From the NCBI RefSeq assembly GCF_002847285.1, contig NZ_CP025407.1, forward strand, positions 6,575,001 through 6,639,000: 64,000 nucleotides of DNA, written 5' to 3'. The notes beneath the pieces were generated by a model. The model was not told the origin of the DNA. It was given only the letters and a program-made list of their open reading frames with translations, and did no database searches. Shown one piece after another: positions 54,903-64,000 of the stretch (positions are counted from its first letter, which is position 1; each line of letters begins with the position of its first letter). Source of the stretch: Streptomyces sp. CMB-StM0423 (GTDB lineage: Bacteria > Actinomycetota > Actinomycetes > Streptomycetales > Streptomycetaceae). Position numbers and translations under genes: made by a program.

Positions 54903-56936
54903 ATGGCCGATCCGTCCAGTTACCGTCCCAAGCCCGGGCAGATTCCCGACTCCCCGGGGGTCTACAGGTTCCGGGACGAGCACGGCCGGGTCATCTACGT
55001 CGGCAAGGCCAAGAGCCTGCGGCAGCGGCTCTCCTCGTACTTCCAGGACCTCGCCGGGCTGCACCAGCGCACGCGCACGATGGTCACGACCGCCGCCTCC
55101 GTGGAGTGGACCGTGGTGGCCACTGAGGTCGAGGCGCTCCAGCTCGAATACACCTGGATCAAGCAGTACGACCCCCGGTTCAACGTCAAGTACCGGGACG
55201 ACAAGAGCTATCCGTCCCTCGCCGTGACGCTCAATGAGGAGTATCCGCGCGTCCAGGTCATGCGCGGCCCCAAGCGCAAGGGCGTGCGCTACTTCGGGCC
55301 GTACGCGCACGCGTGGGCCATCCGCGAGACCGTCGACCTGATGCTGCGCGTCTTCCCCGTGCGGACCTGTTCCGCCGGGGTGTTCAAGCGCAGCGCGCAG
55401 ATCGGCCGGCCCTGTCTGCTGGGGTACATCGGCAAGTGCTCCGCGCCCTGCGTCGGCCGGGTCACGGCCGCGGAGCACCGGGAGCTGGCCGAGGAGTTCT
55501 GCGACTTCATGGCCGGCCGCACGGGCGCGTATCTGAAGCGTCTTGAGCGGCGGATGCACGAGGCCGCCGAGGAGATGGAGTACGAGAAGGCGGCGCGGCT
55601 GCGCGACGACATAGGGGCGCTGCAGAGCGCCATGGAGAAGAACGCGGTCGTCCTCGCGGACGCCACCGACGCCGACCTGATCGCCCTCGCCGAGGACGAG
55701 CTGGAGGCGGCGGTGCAGATCTTCCACGTCCGCGGCGGCCGGGTGCGCGGCCAGCGGGGCTGGGTCACCGACCGGGTGGAGGCCGTCGACACCGCCGGCC
55801 TCGTGGAGCACGCGCTCCAGCAGCTCTACGGGGACGAGCAGGCCGAGGCCATCCCGCGCGAGGTGCTGGTCCCGGCGCTGCCGCAGCACGCGGGGCCCGT
55901 ACGGGAGTGGCTGACCGAGCGCCGCGGGGCCCGGGTGGACCTGCGGGTGCCGCAGCGCGGCGACAAGAAGGACCTGCTCGCCACGGTCGCGCGGAACGCG
56001 CAGCAGGCCCTCGTCCTGCACAAGACCAAGCGCGCCTCCGACCTGACCACCCGCTCCCGGGCGCTGGAGGAGATCGCCGAGGCGCTGGAGCTGGACTCCG
56101 CGCCGCTGCGCATCGAGTGCTACGACATCTCGCATCTGCAGGGCGACGACGTGGTCGGCTCCATGGTCGTCTTCGAGGACGGCCTGGCCCGCAAGAGCGA
56201 GTACCGCCGCTTCGAGATCAAGGGCTTCACCGGCCAGGACGACGTCCGGGCGATGCACGAGGTGATCACCCGCAGGTTCCGGCGGTACGTGCAGGAGAAG
56301 CAGAAGACGGGGGAGTGGGGCGACCCGGAGGCCGAGGCGGCGGCCGAGCGCGGCCGTGCCGACACCGGCACCGACACCGACGCCGCCGACGCGGCGGCGG
56401 AGGGGCCCGCCGGGCGGGATCCCGACACCGGGCGGCCCAGGAAGTTCGCGTACCCGCCCCAGCTCGTGGTCGTCGACGGCGGTCAGCCGCAGGTCGCCGC
56501 CGCCAAGCGGGCCCTCGGCGAGCTGGGCGTGGACGACGTGGCCGTGGTCGGCCTGGCCAAGCGCCTCGAAGAGGTCTGGCTGCCGGACAGCGACGACCCC
56601 GTCATCCTGCCGCGCAGCAGCGAGGGCCTGTACATGCTGCAGCGCGTACGGGACGAGGCCCACCGCTTCGCGATCGCCTACCAGCGCAAGAAACGGGCCA
56701 AGAGCATGAAGGCCGGACCGCTGGACGACGTGCCGGGCCTGGGGGAGAGCCGCCGCCGGGCGCTGCTGAAGCACTTCGGTTCGGTGAAACGGCTCAGAGC
56801 TGCGACTATTGATCAAATCTGTGAGGTTCCCGGCATCGGCCGCAAGACGGCAGAAAACATCGCCGCGACCCTCGCGCAGGCGGCACCTGCCGCGCCGGCG
56901 GTGAACACCGCCACCGGAGAGATCATGGACGAGTGA
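54903..56936 (+). CDS. uvrC: Excinuclease ABC subunit C
   Basis: UvrC makes both incisions in nucleotide excision repair. The 677-residue protein has an N-terminal GIY-YIG nuclease (GVYRFRDEHGRVIYVGKAKS, 19-38), a Cys cluster (GRPCLLGYIGKCSAPC), and a UVR domain (MEYEKAARLRDDIGALQSAM) for UvrB binding. An RNase-H-like endonuclease follows (RIECYDISHLQGDDVVGSMV, LVVVDGGQPQV), then paired HhH motifs (DVPGLGESRRRALLKHFGSV, EVPGIGRKTAENIA). An Asp/Thr/Ala-rich insert (about 475-515) interrupts the endonuclease domain. It heads the uvrC-rapZ-yvcK-whiA cluster. Confidence 0.96.
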   Translation: MADPSSYRPKPGQIPDSPGVYRFRDEHGRVIYVGKAKSLRQRLSSYFQDLAGLHQRTRTMVTTAASVEWTVVATEVEALQLEYTWIKQYDPRFNVKYRDDKSYPSLAVTLNEEYPRVQVMRGPKRKGVRYFGPYAHAWAIRETVDLMLRVFPVRTCSAGVFKRSAQIGRPCLLGYIGKCSAPCVGRVTAAEHRELAEEFCDFMAGRTGAYLKRLERRMHEAAEEMEYEKAARLRDDIGALQSAMEKNAVVLADATDADLIALAEDELEAAVQIFHVRGGRVRGQRGWVTDRVEAVDTAGLVEHALQQLYGDEQAEAIPREVLVPALPQHAGPVREWLTERRGARVDLRVPQRGDKKDLLATVARNAQQALVLHKTKRASDLTTRSRALEEIAEALELDSAPLRIECYDISHLQGDDVVGSMVVFEDGLARKSEYRRFEIKGFTGQDDVRAMHEVITRRFRRYVQEKQKTGEWGDPEAEAAAERGRADTGTDTDAADAAAEGPAGRDPDTGRPRKFAYPPQLVVVDGGQPQVAAAKRALGELGVDDVAVVGLAKRLEEVWLPDSDDPVILPRSSEGLYMLQRVRDEAHRFAIAYQRKKRAKSMKAGPLDDVPGLGESRRRALLKHFGSVKRLRAATIDQICEVPGIGRKTAENIAATLAQAAPAAPAVNTATGEIMDE

Positions 56937-56954
56937 GGACCGGGGGACAGAGCG

Positions 56955-57911
56955 ATGAACGACAACGGGACACACGAGACCGACGAGACCACCGTGACCA
57001 CGGGTGACCCGGCCGCCGGGCCGGGCGAGACGGGTGACTCCGCGCAGGCGGGCATCCCCGAGCTGGTGATCATCTCCGGGATGTCGGGCGCCGGCCGGAG
57101 CACGGCCGCGAAGTGCCTGGAGGACCTCGGCTGGTTCGTCGTGGACAACCTGCCGCCCGCCCTCATCCCCACGATGGTGGAGCTGGGTGCCCGCTCGCAG
57201 GGGAACGTGGCGCGGATCGCGGTCGTCGTGGACGTCCGCGGCCGGCGCTTCTTCGACAATCTGAAGGAGTCCCTGGCCGACCTGAAGGAGAAGGGGGTCC
57301 CCCGGCGCATCGTCTTCCTGGAGGCGTCGGACAATTCGCTGGTGGCCCGCTTCGAGTCCGTACGCCGCCCGCACCCGCTGCAGGGCGACGGGACGATCCT
57401 GGACGGCATCACCGCCGAGCGCGACCTGCTGCGCGAGCTGCGCGGCGACGCCGACCTGGTGATCGACACCTCCAGCCTGAACGTGCACGAGCTGCGCGCG
57501 AAGATGGACGCCCAGTTCGCCGGCGGCGAGGAGCCCGAGCTGCGCGCCACGGTGATGTCCTTCGGCTACAAGTACGGCCTGCCGGTGGACGCCGACCTGG
57601 TGGTGGACTGCCGCTTCCTGCCGAACCCGCACTGGGTCCCCGAGCTGCGCCAGTTCACCGGGCTGAACGAGGACGTCGCGCAGTACGTCTTCAACCAGCC
57701 CGGCGCCAAGGAGTTCCTCAACGGCTACGCGGAGCTGATGCACCTGGTCACCGAGGGCTACCGGCGCGAGGGCAAGCGGTACGTGACCATCGCCGTCGGC
57801 TGCACCGGCGGCAAGCACCGCTCCGTCGCGATGTCCGAGCGGCTGGCCCGCCGGCTCGCCTCGGACGGCATCGAGACCGTCGTCGTCCACCGGGACATGG
57901 GGCGCGAGTGA
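56955..57911 (+). CDS. rapZ: RNase adapter RapZ / YvcJ-family nucleotide-binding protein
   Basis: The family binds nucleotides and, in enterobacteria, guides RNase E to small RNAs; in Gram-positives its role is less clear. The 318-residue protein has an acidic N-terminal arm (1-33), the P-loop GMSGAGRST (42-50, with Arg replacing Lys as I recall is common in actinobacteria), FVVDNLPPALIP, SFGYKYGLPVDADLV and AVGCTGGKHRSVAMSERLA. It lies 18 nt after uvrC, and its TGA overlaps the yvcK GTG. Confidence 0.93.
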   Translation: MNDNGTHETDETTVTTGDPAAGPGETGDSAQAGIPELVIISGMSGAGRSTAAKCLEDLGWFVVDNLPPALIPTMVELGARSQGNVARIAVVVDVRGRRFFDNLKESLADLKEKGVPRRIVFLEASDNSLVARFESVRRPHPLQGDGTILDGITAERDLLRELRGDADLVIDTSSLNVHELRAKMDAQFAGGEEPELRATVMSFGYKYGLPVDADLVVDCRFLPNPHWVPELRQFTGLNEDVAQYVFNQPGAKEFLNGYAELMHLVTEGYRREGKRYVTIAVGCTGGKHRSVAMSERLARRLASDGIETVVVHRDMGRE

Positions 57912-58942
57912 GCCGGATCGCCGGCGGCCGGAACCTCCGGCTGCGCCGCCGGGGCGCCCGCAGACCCGGTTCGCAGCCGAAGGTGGTCGCGCTCGGCGGG
58001 GGGATGGGCCTGTCGGCCTCCCTCGCCGCGCTGCGCCGGATCACCGGCGATCTCACCGCAGTGGTCACCGTCGCCGACGACGGCGGCTCGTCCGGGCGGC
58101 TCCGCGCCGAGCTGGGCGTGCTGCCGCCGGGCGACCTGCGCAAGGCGCTGGCGGCGCTCTGCGGCGACGACGACTGGGGCCAGACCTGGTCCCGCGTCAT
58201 CCAGCACCGCTTCACCAGCCAGGGCGAGCTGCACGACCACGCCGTCGGCAATCTGCTGATCGTCGCGCTCTGGGAGCAGCTCGGCGACCACGTCGCGGCC
58301 CTCGACCTGGTCGGTACGCTCCTGGGCGCGCACGGCCGGGTGCTGCCCATGTCCGCGGTGCCCCTGGAGCTGCGCGCCGACGTACGCGGCCACGCGCCGG
58401 AGCTGCCCGAGGCGGTCACCACCGTGGCCGGCCAGGCCACCGTGGCCCTGACCCCCGGCGAGGTGCAGCAGGTCTACCTGGTGCCCGCCGACCCGCCGGC
58501 CGTCCCGGCCGCCGTCGAGGCGGTCCGCGAGGCGGACTGGGTGGTGCTCGGCCCGGGCTCCTGGTTCTCCTCCGTCATCCCGCACCTGCTGGTGCCCGAC
58601 CTGCGTGAGGCCCTGGTGGAGACCAAGGCCCGCAAGGTCCTCTCCCTGAACCTCGCCCCGCAGCCGGGGGAAACGGACGGATTTTCCCCGCGGCGTCATT
58701 TGGAGGTTTTGCGACGACACGCCCCTAAACTCGCCCTCGACGTGGTGCTGGCCGACAAGGATGCAGTGCCCGGTGCGGCAGAGCGCGACGGGTTGCGCGA
58801 GGCTGCGAAAGAGCTTGAGGGCTCGGTCGAGCTGGCGCCGGTGGCGCGGACCGACGGGACTCCCCGGCACGATCCGGAGCTGCTGGCCGCCGCGTACGAC
58901 CGTATTTTTCGGATGCATGGAAGGATCGGGCCATGGCGATGA
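57908..58942 (+). CDS. yvcK: YvcK/CofD-like gluconeogenesis factor
   Basis: YvcK-family proteins bind UDP-sugars and affect cell shape and carbon metabolism. The 344-residue protein has VVALGGGMGLSASLAALRRI, VTVADDGGSSGRLRAELGVL with PPGDLRKAL, ELHDHAVGNLLIVALW, and VLGPGSWFSSVIPHLLVPDL. An Arg-rich N-terminus of about 24 residues precedes the core. GTG 57908 overlaps the rapZ stop (GTGA), and the stop overlaps whiA, so rapZ-yvcK-whiA are translationally coupled. Confidence 0.93.
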   Translation: MSRIAGGRNLRLRRRGARRPGSQPKVVALGGGMGLSASLAALRRITGDLTAVVTVADDGGSSGRLRAELGVLPPGDLRKALAALCGDDDWGQTWSRVIQHRFTSQGELHDHAVGNLLIVALWEQLGDHVAALDLVGTLLGAHGRVLPMSAVPLELRADVRGHAPELPEAVTTVAGQATVALTPGEVQQVYLVPADPPAVPAAVEAVREADWVVLGPGSWFSSVIPHLLVPDLREALVETKARKVLSLNLAPQPGETDGFSPRRHLEVLRRHAPKLALDVVLADKDAVPGAAERDGLREAAKELEGSVELAPVARTDGTPRHDPELLAAAYDRIFRMHGRIGPWR

Positions 58943-59910
58943 CGGCAGCGGTGAAGGACGAGATCTCGCGGCTCCCCGTGACCCGGACGTGCTGCCGCAA
59001 GGCGGAGGTCTCGGCCACGCTCCGGTTCGCCGGCGGGCTGCACCTCGTCAGCGGCCGCATCGTGATCGAGGCCGAGCTGGACACCGGGGTCGCCGCGCGG
59101 CGGCTGAAGAAGGACATCCTGGAGATCTTCGGGCACGGGTCCGAGATGATCGTCATGGCCCCGGGCGGGCTGCGCCGCAGCAGCCGGTACGTGGTCCGCG
59201 TGGTCGCCGGCGGTGAGCAACTGGCCCGGCAGACCGGCCTGGTCGACGGCCGCGGCCGGCCCATCCGCGGGCTGCCCCCGCAGGTCGTCTCCGGCGCCAC
59301 CTGCGACGCCGAGGCCGCCTGGCGCGGCGCCTTCCTCGCCCACGGCTCCCTGACCGAGCCCGGCCGCTCCTCCTCGCTGGAGGTCACCTGCCCCGGCCCG
59401 GAGGCGGCCCTCGCCCTGGTCGGCGCCGCCCGCCGGCTCAGCATCCCGGCCAAGGCCCGCGAGGTGCGCGGCGTGGACCGCGTGGTCGTACGGGACGGGG
59501 ACGCCATCGGCGCCCTGCTCACCCGGCTCGGTGCGCACGAGTCGGTGCTCGCCTGGGAGGAGCGCCGGATGCGCCGCGAGGTGCGTGCCACGGCGAACCG
59601 GCTGGCCAACTTCGACGACGCCAACCTGCGTCGCTCCGCCCGCGCGGCGGTCGCGGCCGGCGCCCGCGTGCAGCGGGCGCTGGAGATCCTCGGCGACGAG
59701 GTGCCGGAGCACCTGGCGGCGGCCGGCCGGCTGCGCATGGAGCACAAGCAGGCGTCGCTGGAGGAACTGGGCGCCCTCGCCGACCCGCCGCTGACGAAGG
59801 ACGCGGTCGCGGGCCGGATCCGCCGGCTGCTCGCCATGGCCGACAAGCGGGCGGGCGACCTGGGCATCCCGGGCACGGAGGCGAACCTCACGGAGGAGAT
59901 GGTGGGCTGA
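58933..59910 (+). CDS. whiA: Sporulation regulator WhiA
   Basis: WhiA acts with WhiB to switch Streptomyces hyphae to sporulation septation. The 325-residue protein has a LAGLIDADG-homing-endonuclease-like N-terminal fold (TRTCCRKAEVSATLRFAGGL, GAFLAHGSLTEPGRSSSLEV) and a C-terminal HTH (MEHKQASLEELGALADPPLT, AVAGRIRRLLAMADK). ATG 58933 lies inside the end of yvcK with GAAGGA just upstream. Length fits the family. Its presence supports a sporulating or at least actinobacterial host. Confidence 0.96.
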   Translation: MAMTAAVKDEISRLPVTRTCCRKAEVSATLRFAGGLHLVSGRIVIEAELDTGVAARRLKKDILEIFGHGSEMIVMAPGGLRRSSRYVVRVVAGGEQLARQTGLVDGRGRPIRGLPPQVVSGATCDAEAAWRGAFLAHGSLTEPGRSSSLEVTCPGPEAALALVGAARRLSIPAKAREVRGVDRVVVRDGDAIGALLTRLGAHESVLAWEERRMRREVRATANRLANFDDANLRRSARAAVAAGARVQRALEILGDEVPEHLAAAGRLRMEHKQASLEELGALADPPLTKDAVAGRIRRLLAMADKRAGDLGIPGTEANLTEEMVG

Positions 59911-60060
59911 CGCCCGCCCCGCCCGGCCCCGACTCCGCACCCCCTTCATCCGCCGCCGCACCGCGGCTTCTTCACCCCTCCCGGCATCTTGACGTGGACA
60001 TGAGTCACCCGCAGCCTGACTGCTGTTCGTCCACGAGACAGACAAGCCAAAGAGGGGCAC

Positions 60061-63027
60061 ATGAGACGAAGAGCCAGTGCGATCCTCGCATCAGCCGCCT
60101 TGCTGCTCGGCGGCCTCGCGGCCGCGCCGGTCGCCGGTGCCGCCGCCGGTCCCGGGCCGGCCGCCGGGGCCGCCGCCGACGAGGTCAAGGTCTTCACCGC
60201 CGACGTCACCCGCGCCCAGGTCCCGCTGCTGCTGGCCGTCGGCCAGGACGCCCACGAACTCGGCGAGCGGGCCCCGGCCCGCGGCACCGCCGAGGTCGAG
60301 CTGTTCCTGACCGACGCGCAGGCCAAGAAGCTGGAGGGGCAGGGCGTCGACCTCGCCGAGCGCACCGTTCCGGCACGCGCCGAGGCCCGCACCGAGGCCG
60401 CGGCGGAGGGCGTCTTCCGCCCGTACAGCGGTGCGGGCGGGCTTCAGGAGGAGCTGGCCGGGATCGCCCGGCAGTACCCGAAGCTCACCAAGCTGGTCTC
60501 GATCGGCAAGACCCTCCAGGGCAAGGACATCCTCGCCCTGAAGCTCACCAAGGGCGCCAAGACCTCCCGGGACGGCGCCAAGCCCGCCGTGCTCTACATG
60601 TCCAACCAGCACGCCCGGGAGTGGATCACCCCGGAGATGACGCGCCGGCTGCTGCACCACTTCCTCGACGGCTACGGCACGGACCGCAAGCTCACCGGCA
60701 TCGTCGACTCCACCGAGCTGTGGTTCGTCCTGTCCGCCAACCCCGACGGCTACGACTGGACGCACGACCCCGACGGGGCCCGCCTCTGGCGCAAGAACAT
60801 GCGCGACATCAACGGCGACGGCCGGTACACCACCGGCGACGGCATAGACCTGAACCGCAACTTCTCCTACAAGTGGGGCTACGACAACGAGGGCTCCTCG
60901 CCCAACCCGCGCAGCGAGACCTACCGCGGCGCAGGCCCGGGATCCGAGCCGGAGACCCGCGCCATCGACGCCTTCCAGAAGCGCATCGGCTTCGAGTACG
61001 GGATCAACTACCACTCCGCCGCCGAACTCCTGCTCTACGGCGTCGGCTGGCAGGTCGCGACCGACACCCCCGACGACGTGCTCTACCGCGCCCTCGCCGG
61101 CACCCCGGAGAACTCCGCCGTCCCCGGCTACCGCCCCCAGGTCTCCTCCGAGCTGTACACCACCAACGGCGAAGCGGACGGCCACGCCGCCAACGTCAAC
61201 GGGATGATGATGTTCACCCCGGAGATGACGACCTGCCAGACCGCCTCCGCCCTCGACCCCGACGACTCCTGGAACCCGCGCGACTGCCAGTCGGGCTTCA
61301 ACTTCCCCGACGACGAGAAGCTGATCCAGGGTGAGTTCGCCAAGAACATCCCCTTCGCCCTCTCCATCGCCGAGACCGCCGCCCACCCCGACCAGCCGGC
61401 GTCCTCCGTCGGCATCGAGGCCCCCGACTTCACCGTCGACGACTTCACCGTCTCCTACGCCCGCGACCGCGACGAGGCGGACCAGGAGGTCTCCGTCGTC
61501 GCCCGCAAGTCCGTACGGGACAAGGAGCTGAACTACCGCGTCAACGGCGGCCGTACCCGTGACGAGGACGTCGGCTCCTGGAAGGGCGGCGAGACCTACG
61601 GCGGCGAGGACAACATCCTCTTCGACGAGTACCGCGCGGAGGTCGAGGACGTCGGGCCCGGCGACGAGGTCGAGGTCTGGTTCACCGGCCGCACCCGCGC
61701 CGGCAAGCGCACCGCCAGCGAGCACTTCACCTTCACCGTCGCCGAACGCCCCCGTGCCGACACCCTCGTCGTCGCCGAGGAGGGCGCGAAGGCCCGGCAC
61801 GCCGGCGCGTACGTCGACGCCCTGCGCGCCTCCGGCCGCTCCGCCGCCGTCTGGGACGTCGCCACCCAGGGCCCGCCGCACGCCCTCGGCGTCCTCGGCC
61901 ACTTCCGCAGCGTCGTCCACTACACCGGCGCCGGCGCCCCCGGCGGCGACACCCAACTCGCCCTGCGCGCCTACCTCAACGAGGGCGGCAAGCTGGTCGA
62001 GGCCGGCGAACAGGCCGGCGGCGACGCGCTCGTCGGCCGGGCCCAGACGGACGACTTCAGCCAGTACTACCTGGGGGCCTACTCCCGCTCCGCCACCGTG
62101 GGACCCGACGGCTTCACCGGCGCCGGCGCGCTCGGCGGCACCACCGGCGCCCTCGGCGACGCGGCGGGCAACCCGCTGGACGGCGCCGGCGCGTACACCG
62201 TCACCTCCGACGCGCTACCGCCCGCGGAGTTCCCGCAGTTCGACTCCGCGCAGGCCGGGGCGTACGAGGGCGGCGTCAACCCCTACGCGCCGTACGAGGG
62301 CGAGTGGATGGCGATCGCCGAGCACGAGAACAACGACTGGCAGCGCCTCACCCGCACCGTGGACCTCACCGGCGTCACCGCCGCCGAGGCACCCGCGCTG
62401 CGCGCCGCGCTCAACTGGGACACCGAGGCCGGCTACGACTTCGTGCTGCTGGAGGCCCGCACCCCGGGCGGGGACGACTGGACGACGCTGCCGGAGTCCG
62501 GCGGCGCCACCACGGACCGGGTGCCCGAGGAGTGCGGCCAGGGCTTCTTCATCCAGGCCCACCCGTTCCTGCGCCAGTACCTCACCCAGGGCGCGGACGG
62601 CTGCACCGCGAGCGGCACCAGCGGCGCCTGGCACGGCCTGACCGACTCCTCCGGCGGCTGGCAGGAGGTCTCGTACGACCTCTCCGCCTACGCCGGCAAG
62701 CAGGTCGAGCTGTCCCTGTCGTACGTCACCGACCCCGGCACCGGCGGCAGCGGCCTCTTCGCCGACGACACCGCCGTGGTGGCCGGCGGCACCGAGCGCG
62801 ACACCGAGGGCTTCGAGAGCGGACTCGGCGCCTGGACCGCGCCGGGACCGCCGCCCGGCAGCCCCGCGGCCGCCGCCGACTGGGCCCGTAGCGGCAAGCT
62901 CTTCGAGAGCTACGCGGCCGTCTCCACCCGCGACACCGTGCTCGTCGGCTTCGGGGTCGAGCACCTCGCCGACAAGCCCGCACGCGCCGCTCTTCTGAGC
63001 CGCGCACTGTCCCATCTGAGGCGCTGA
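60061..63027 (+). CDS. Secreted M14-family zinc carboxypeptidase
   Basis: The 988-residue protein has a signal peptide (about 1-28), a propeptide-like region (about 40-125) and an M14 metallocarboxypeptidase domain (about 135-440). Zinc ligands are His184 and Glu187 in NQHAREW and His318 in NYHSAAE, with probable general base Glu388 in MMFTPEM. The substrate Arg/Asn region is SANPDGYDW and GIDLNRNFSYKWG. The long C-terminal half (about 450-988) is beta-rich, possibly for substrate or surface binding. ATG 60061 has AGAGGGG about 4-9 nt upstream. It would release C-terminal residues from extracellular peptides. Confidence 0.93.
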   Translation: MRRRASAILASAALLLGGLAAAPVAGAAAGPGPAAGAAADEVKVFTADVTRAQVPLLLAVGQDAHELGERAPARGTAEVELFLTDAQAKKLEGQGVDLAERTVPARAEARTEAAAEGVFRPYSGAGGLQEELAGIARQYPKLTKLVSIGKTLQGKDILALKLTKGAKTSRDGAKPAVLYMSNQHAREWITPEMTRRLLHHFLDGYGTDRKLTGIVDSTELWFVLSANPDGYDWTHDPDGARLWRKNMRDINGDGRYTTGDGIDLNRNFSYKWGYDNEGSSPNPRSETYRGAGPGSEPETRAIDAFQKRIGFEYGINYHSAAELLLYGVGWQVATDTPDDVLYRALAGTPENSAVPGYRPQVSSELYTTNGEADGHAANVNGMMMFTPEMTTCQTASALDPDDSWNPRDCQSGFNFPDDEKLIQGEFAKNIPFALSIAETAAHPDQPASSVGIEAPDFTVDDFTVSYARDRDEADQEVSVVARKSVRDKELNYRVNGGRTRDEDVGSWKGGETYGGEDNILFDEYRAEVEDVGPGDEVEVWFTGRTRAGKRTASEHFTFTVAERPRADTLVVAEEGAKARHAGAYVDALRASGRSAAVWDVATQGPPHALGVLGHFRSVVHYTGAGAPGGDTQLALRAYLNEGGKLVEAGEQAGGDALVGRAQTDDFSQYYLGAYSRSATVGPDGFTGAGALGGTTGALGDAAGNPLDGAGAYTVTSDALPPAEFPQFDSAQAGAYEGGVNPYAPYEGEWMAIAEHENNDWQRLTRTVDLTGVTAAEAPALRAALNWDTEAGYDFVLLEARTPGGDDWTTLPESGGATTDRVPEECGQGFFIQAHPFLRQYLTQGADGCTASGTSGAWHGLTDSSGGWQEVSYDLSAYAGKQVELSLSYVTDPGTGGSGLFADDTAVVAGGTERDTEGFESGLGAWTAPGPPPGSPAAAADWARSGKLFESYAAVSTRDTVLVGFGVEHLADKPARAALLSRALSHLRR

Positions 63028-63065
63028 TACAGGCCCGCTGACCGGCGGCGACGCCGGATCGCGGC

Positions 63066-63101
63066 GGCGGCCCGTAGCCCTACCGGGGGGTACGGGCCGC
63101 C
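63066..63101 (+). terminator. Terminator after the M14 carboxypeptidase gene
   Basis: A perfect 11-bp stem (63066-63076 with 63091-63101) contains a smaller inner pairing. Confidence 0.75.
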
Positions 63102-63149
63102 GTCCGCGTCACCGGCGGGGTCCGGGCCGCCACGCGGGGGCGGAAGCGG

Positions 63150-63155
63150 TAGGGT
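63150..63155 (+). promoter_or_regulatory. Candidate -10 of the gapA promoter
   Basis: TAGGGT lies about 74 nt before the gapA start; no clear -35 was seen. Confidence 0.35.
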
Positions 63156-63228
63156 CGGCAGTGGTCGGGGATTCCCAGTCAGAGCACCGGTCGATGAAGG
63201 ACCGGCGTACCAACGAGGAGATCGGTTC

Positions 63229-64000
<772 letters not shown>

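Overview
The window is very GC-rich with dense, mostly non-overlapping genes, GTG and ATG starts, strong third-position G/C bias and many actinobacterial families (WhiA, ANTAR regulator, mycothiol-type isomerase, PAC2 protein, DUF6343-like protein). It reads as core chromosome of a Streptomyces or close Streptomycetaceae relative. No insertion sequence, prophage, CRISPR array or rRNA was seen. I support 51 protein genes (the last one cut by the window edge) and one tRNA.

Left part (1-17 kb): a complete branched-chain amino acid ABC importer operon (livK-H-M-G-F) faces an ANTAR response regulator across a shared terminator. Next come tRNA-Leu(CAA), a free-standing HTH/double-LAGLIDADG protein, a secreted lytic transglycosylase, helicase HrpB, a methyltransferase, rpsA with a clear vegetative promoter, and a NarL-type two-component pair.

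Middle part (17-39 kb): an accessory-flavoured run. A 14-bp minisatellite precedes an MMPL exporter. Then follow a membrane-anchored binding-protein fold, PAC2 protein, coaE, TPR protein, nitroreductase, a Tat-exported sugar isomerase/epimerase behind a LacI-type operator, a beta-helix membrane protein, and a uridine-kinase-like protein lacking its P-loop lysine. After these come a solitary PemK/MazF-like protein, a methionine aminopeptidase divergent from an XRE regulator over a palindromic AT-rich promoter, a pseudouridine catabolic pair (psuG-psuK), small conserved proteins, a DNA alkyltransferase, an MHYT protein and a secreted glycerophosphodiesterase.

Right part (39-64 kb): uvrB, a tellurite-resistance-like cluster (terD, a TerD/FtsK-like fusion, terC), MBL hydrolase plus mycothiol-dependent isomerase, uvrA with a lysine-rich tail, and a large secreted phosphodiester glycosidase/metallophosphatase behind a DasR-like site. 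These are followed by a PfkB kinase, the uvrC-rapZ-yvcK-whiA cluster, a secreted M14 carboxypeptidase and the start of gapA. All three UvrABC excinuclease subunits lie within about 18 kb.

A recurring regulatory theme is leaderless transcription: twelve genes carry a TAnnnT -10 hexamer exactly 6-7 nt before the start codon. Strong GC-rich hairpins sit at nearly every convergent junction. The most interesting leads are the HTH-LAGLIDADG gene beside tRNA-Leu, the map/XRE bidirectional promoter, the DasR-like site before the phosphodiester glycosidase, the TerD-FtsK fusion and the seven-copy 14-bp repeat. All functional calls come from motif recognition by eye; no database search was possible.
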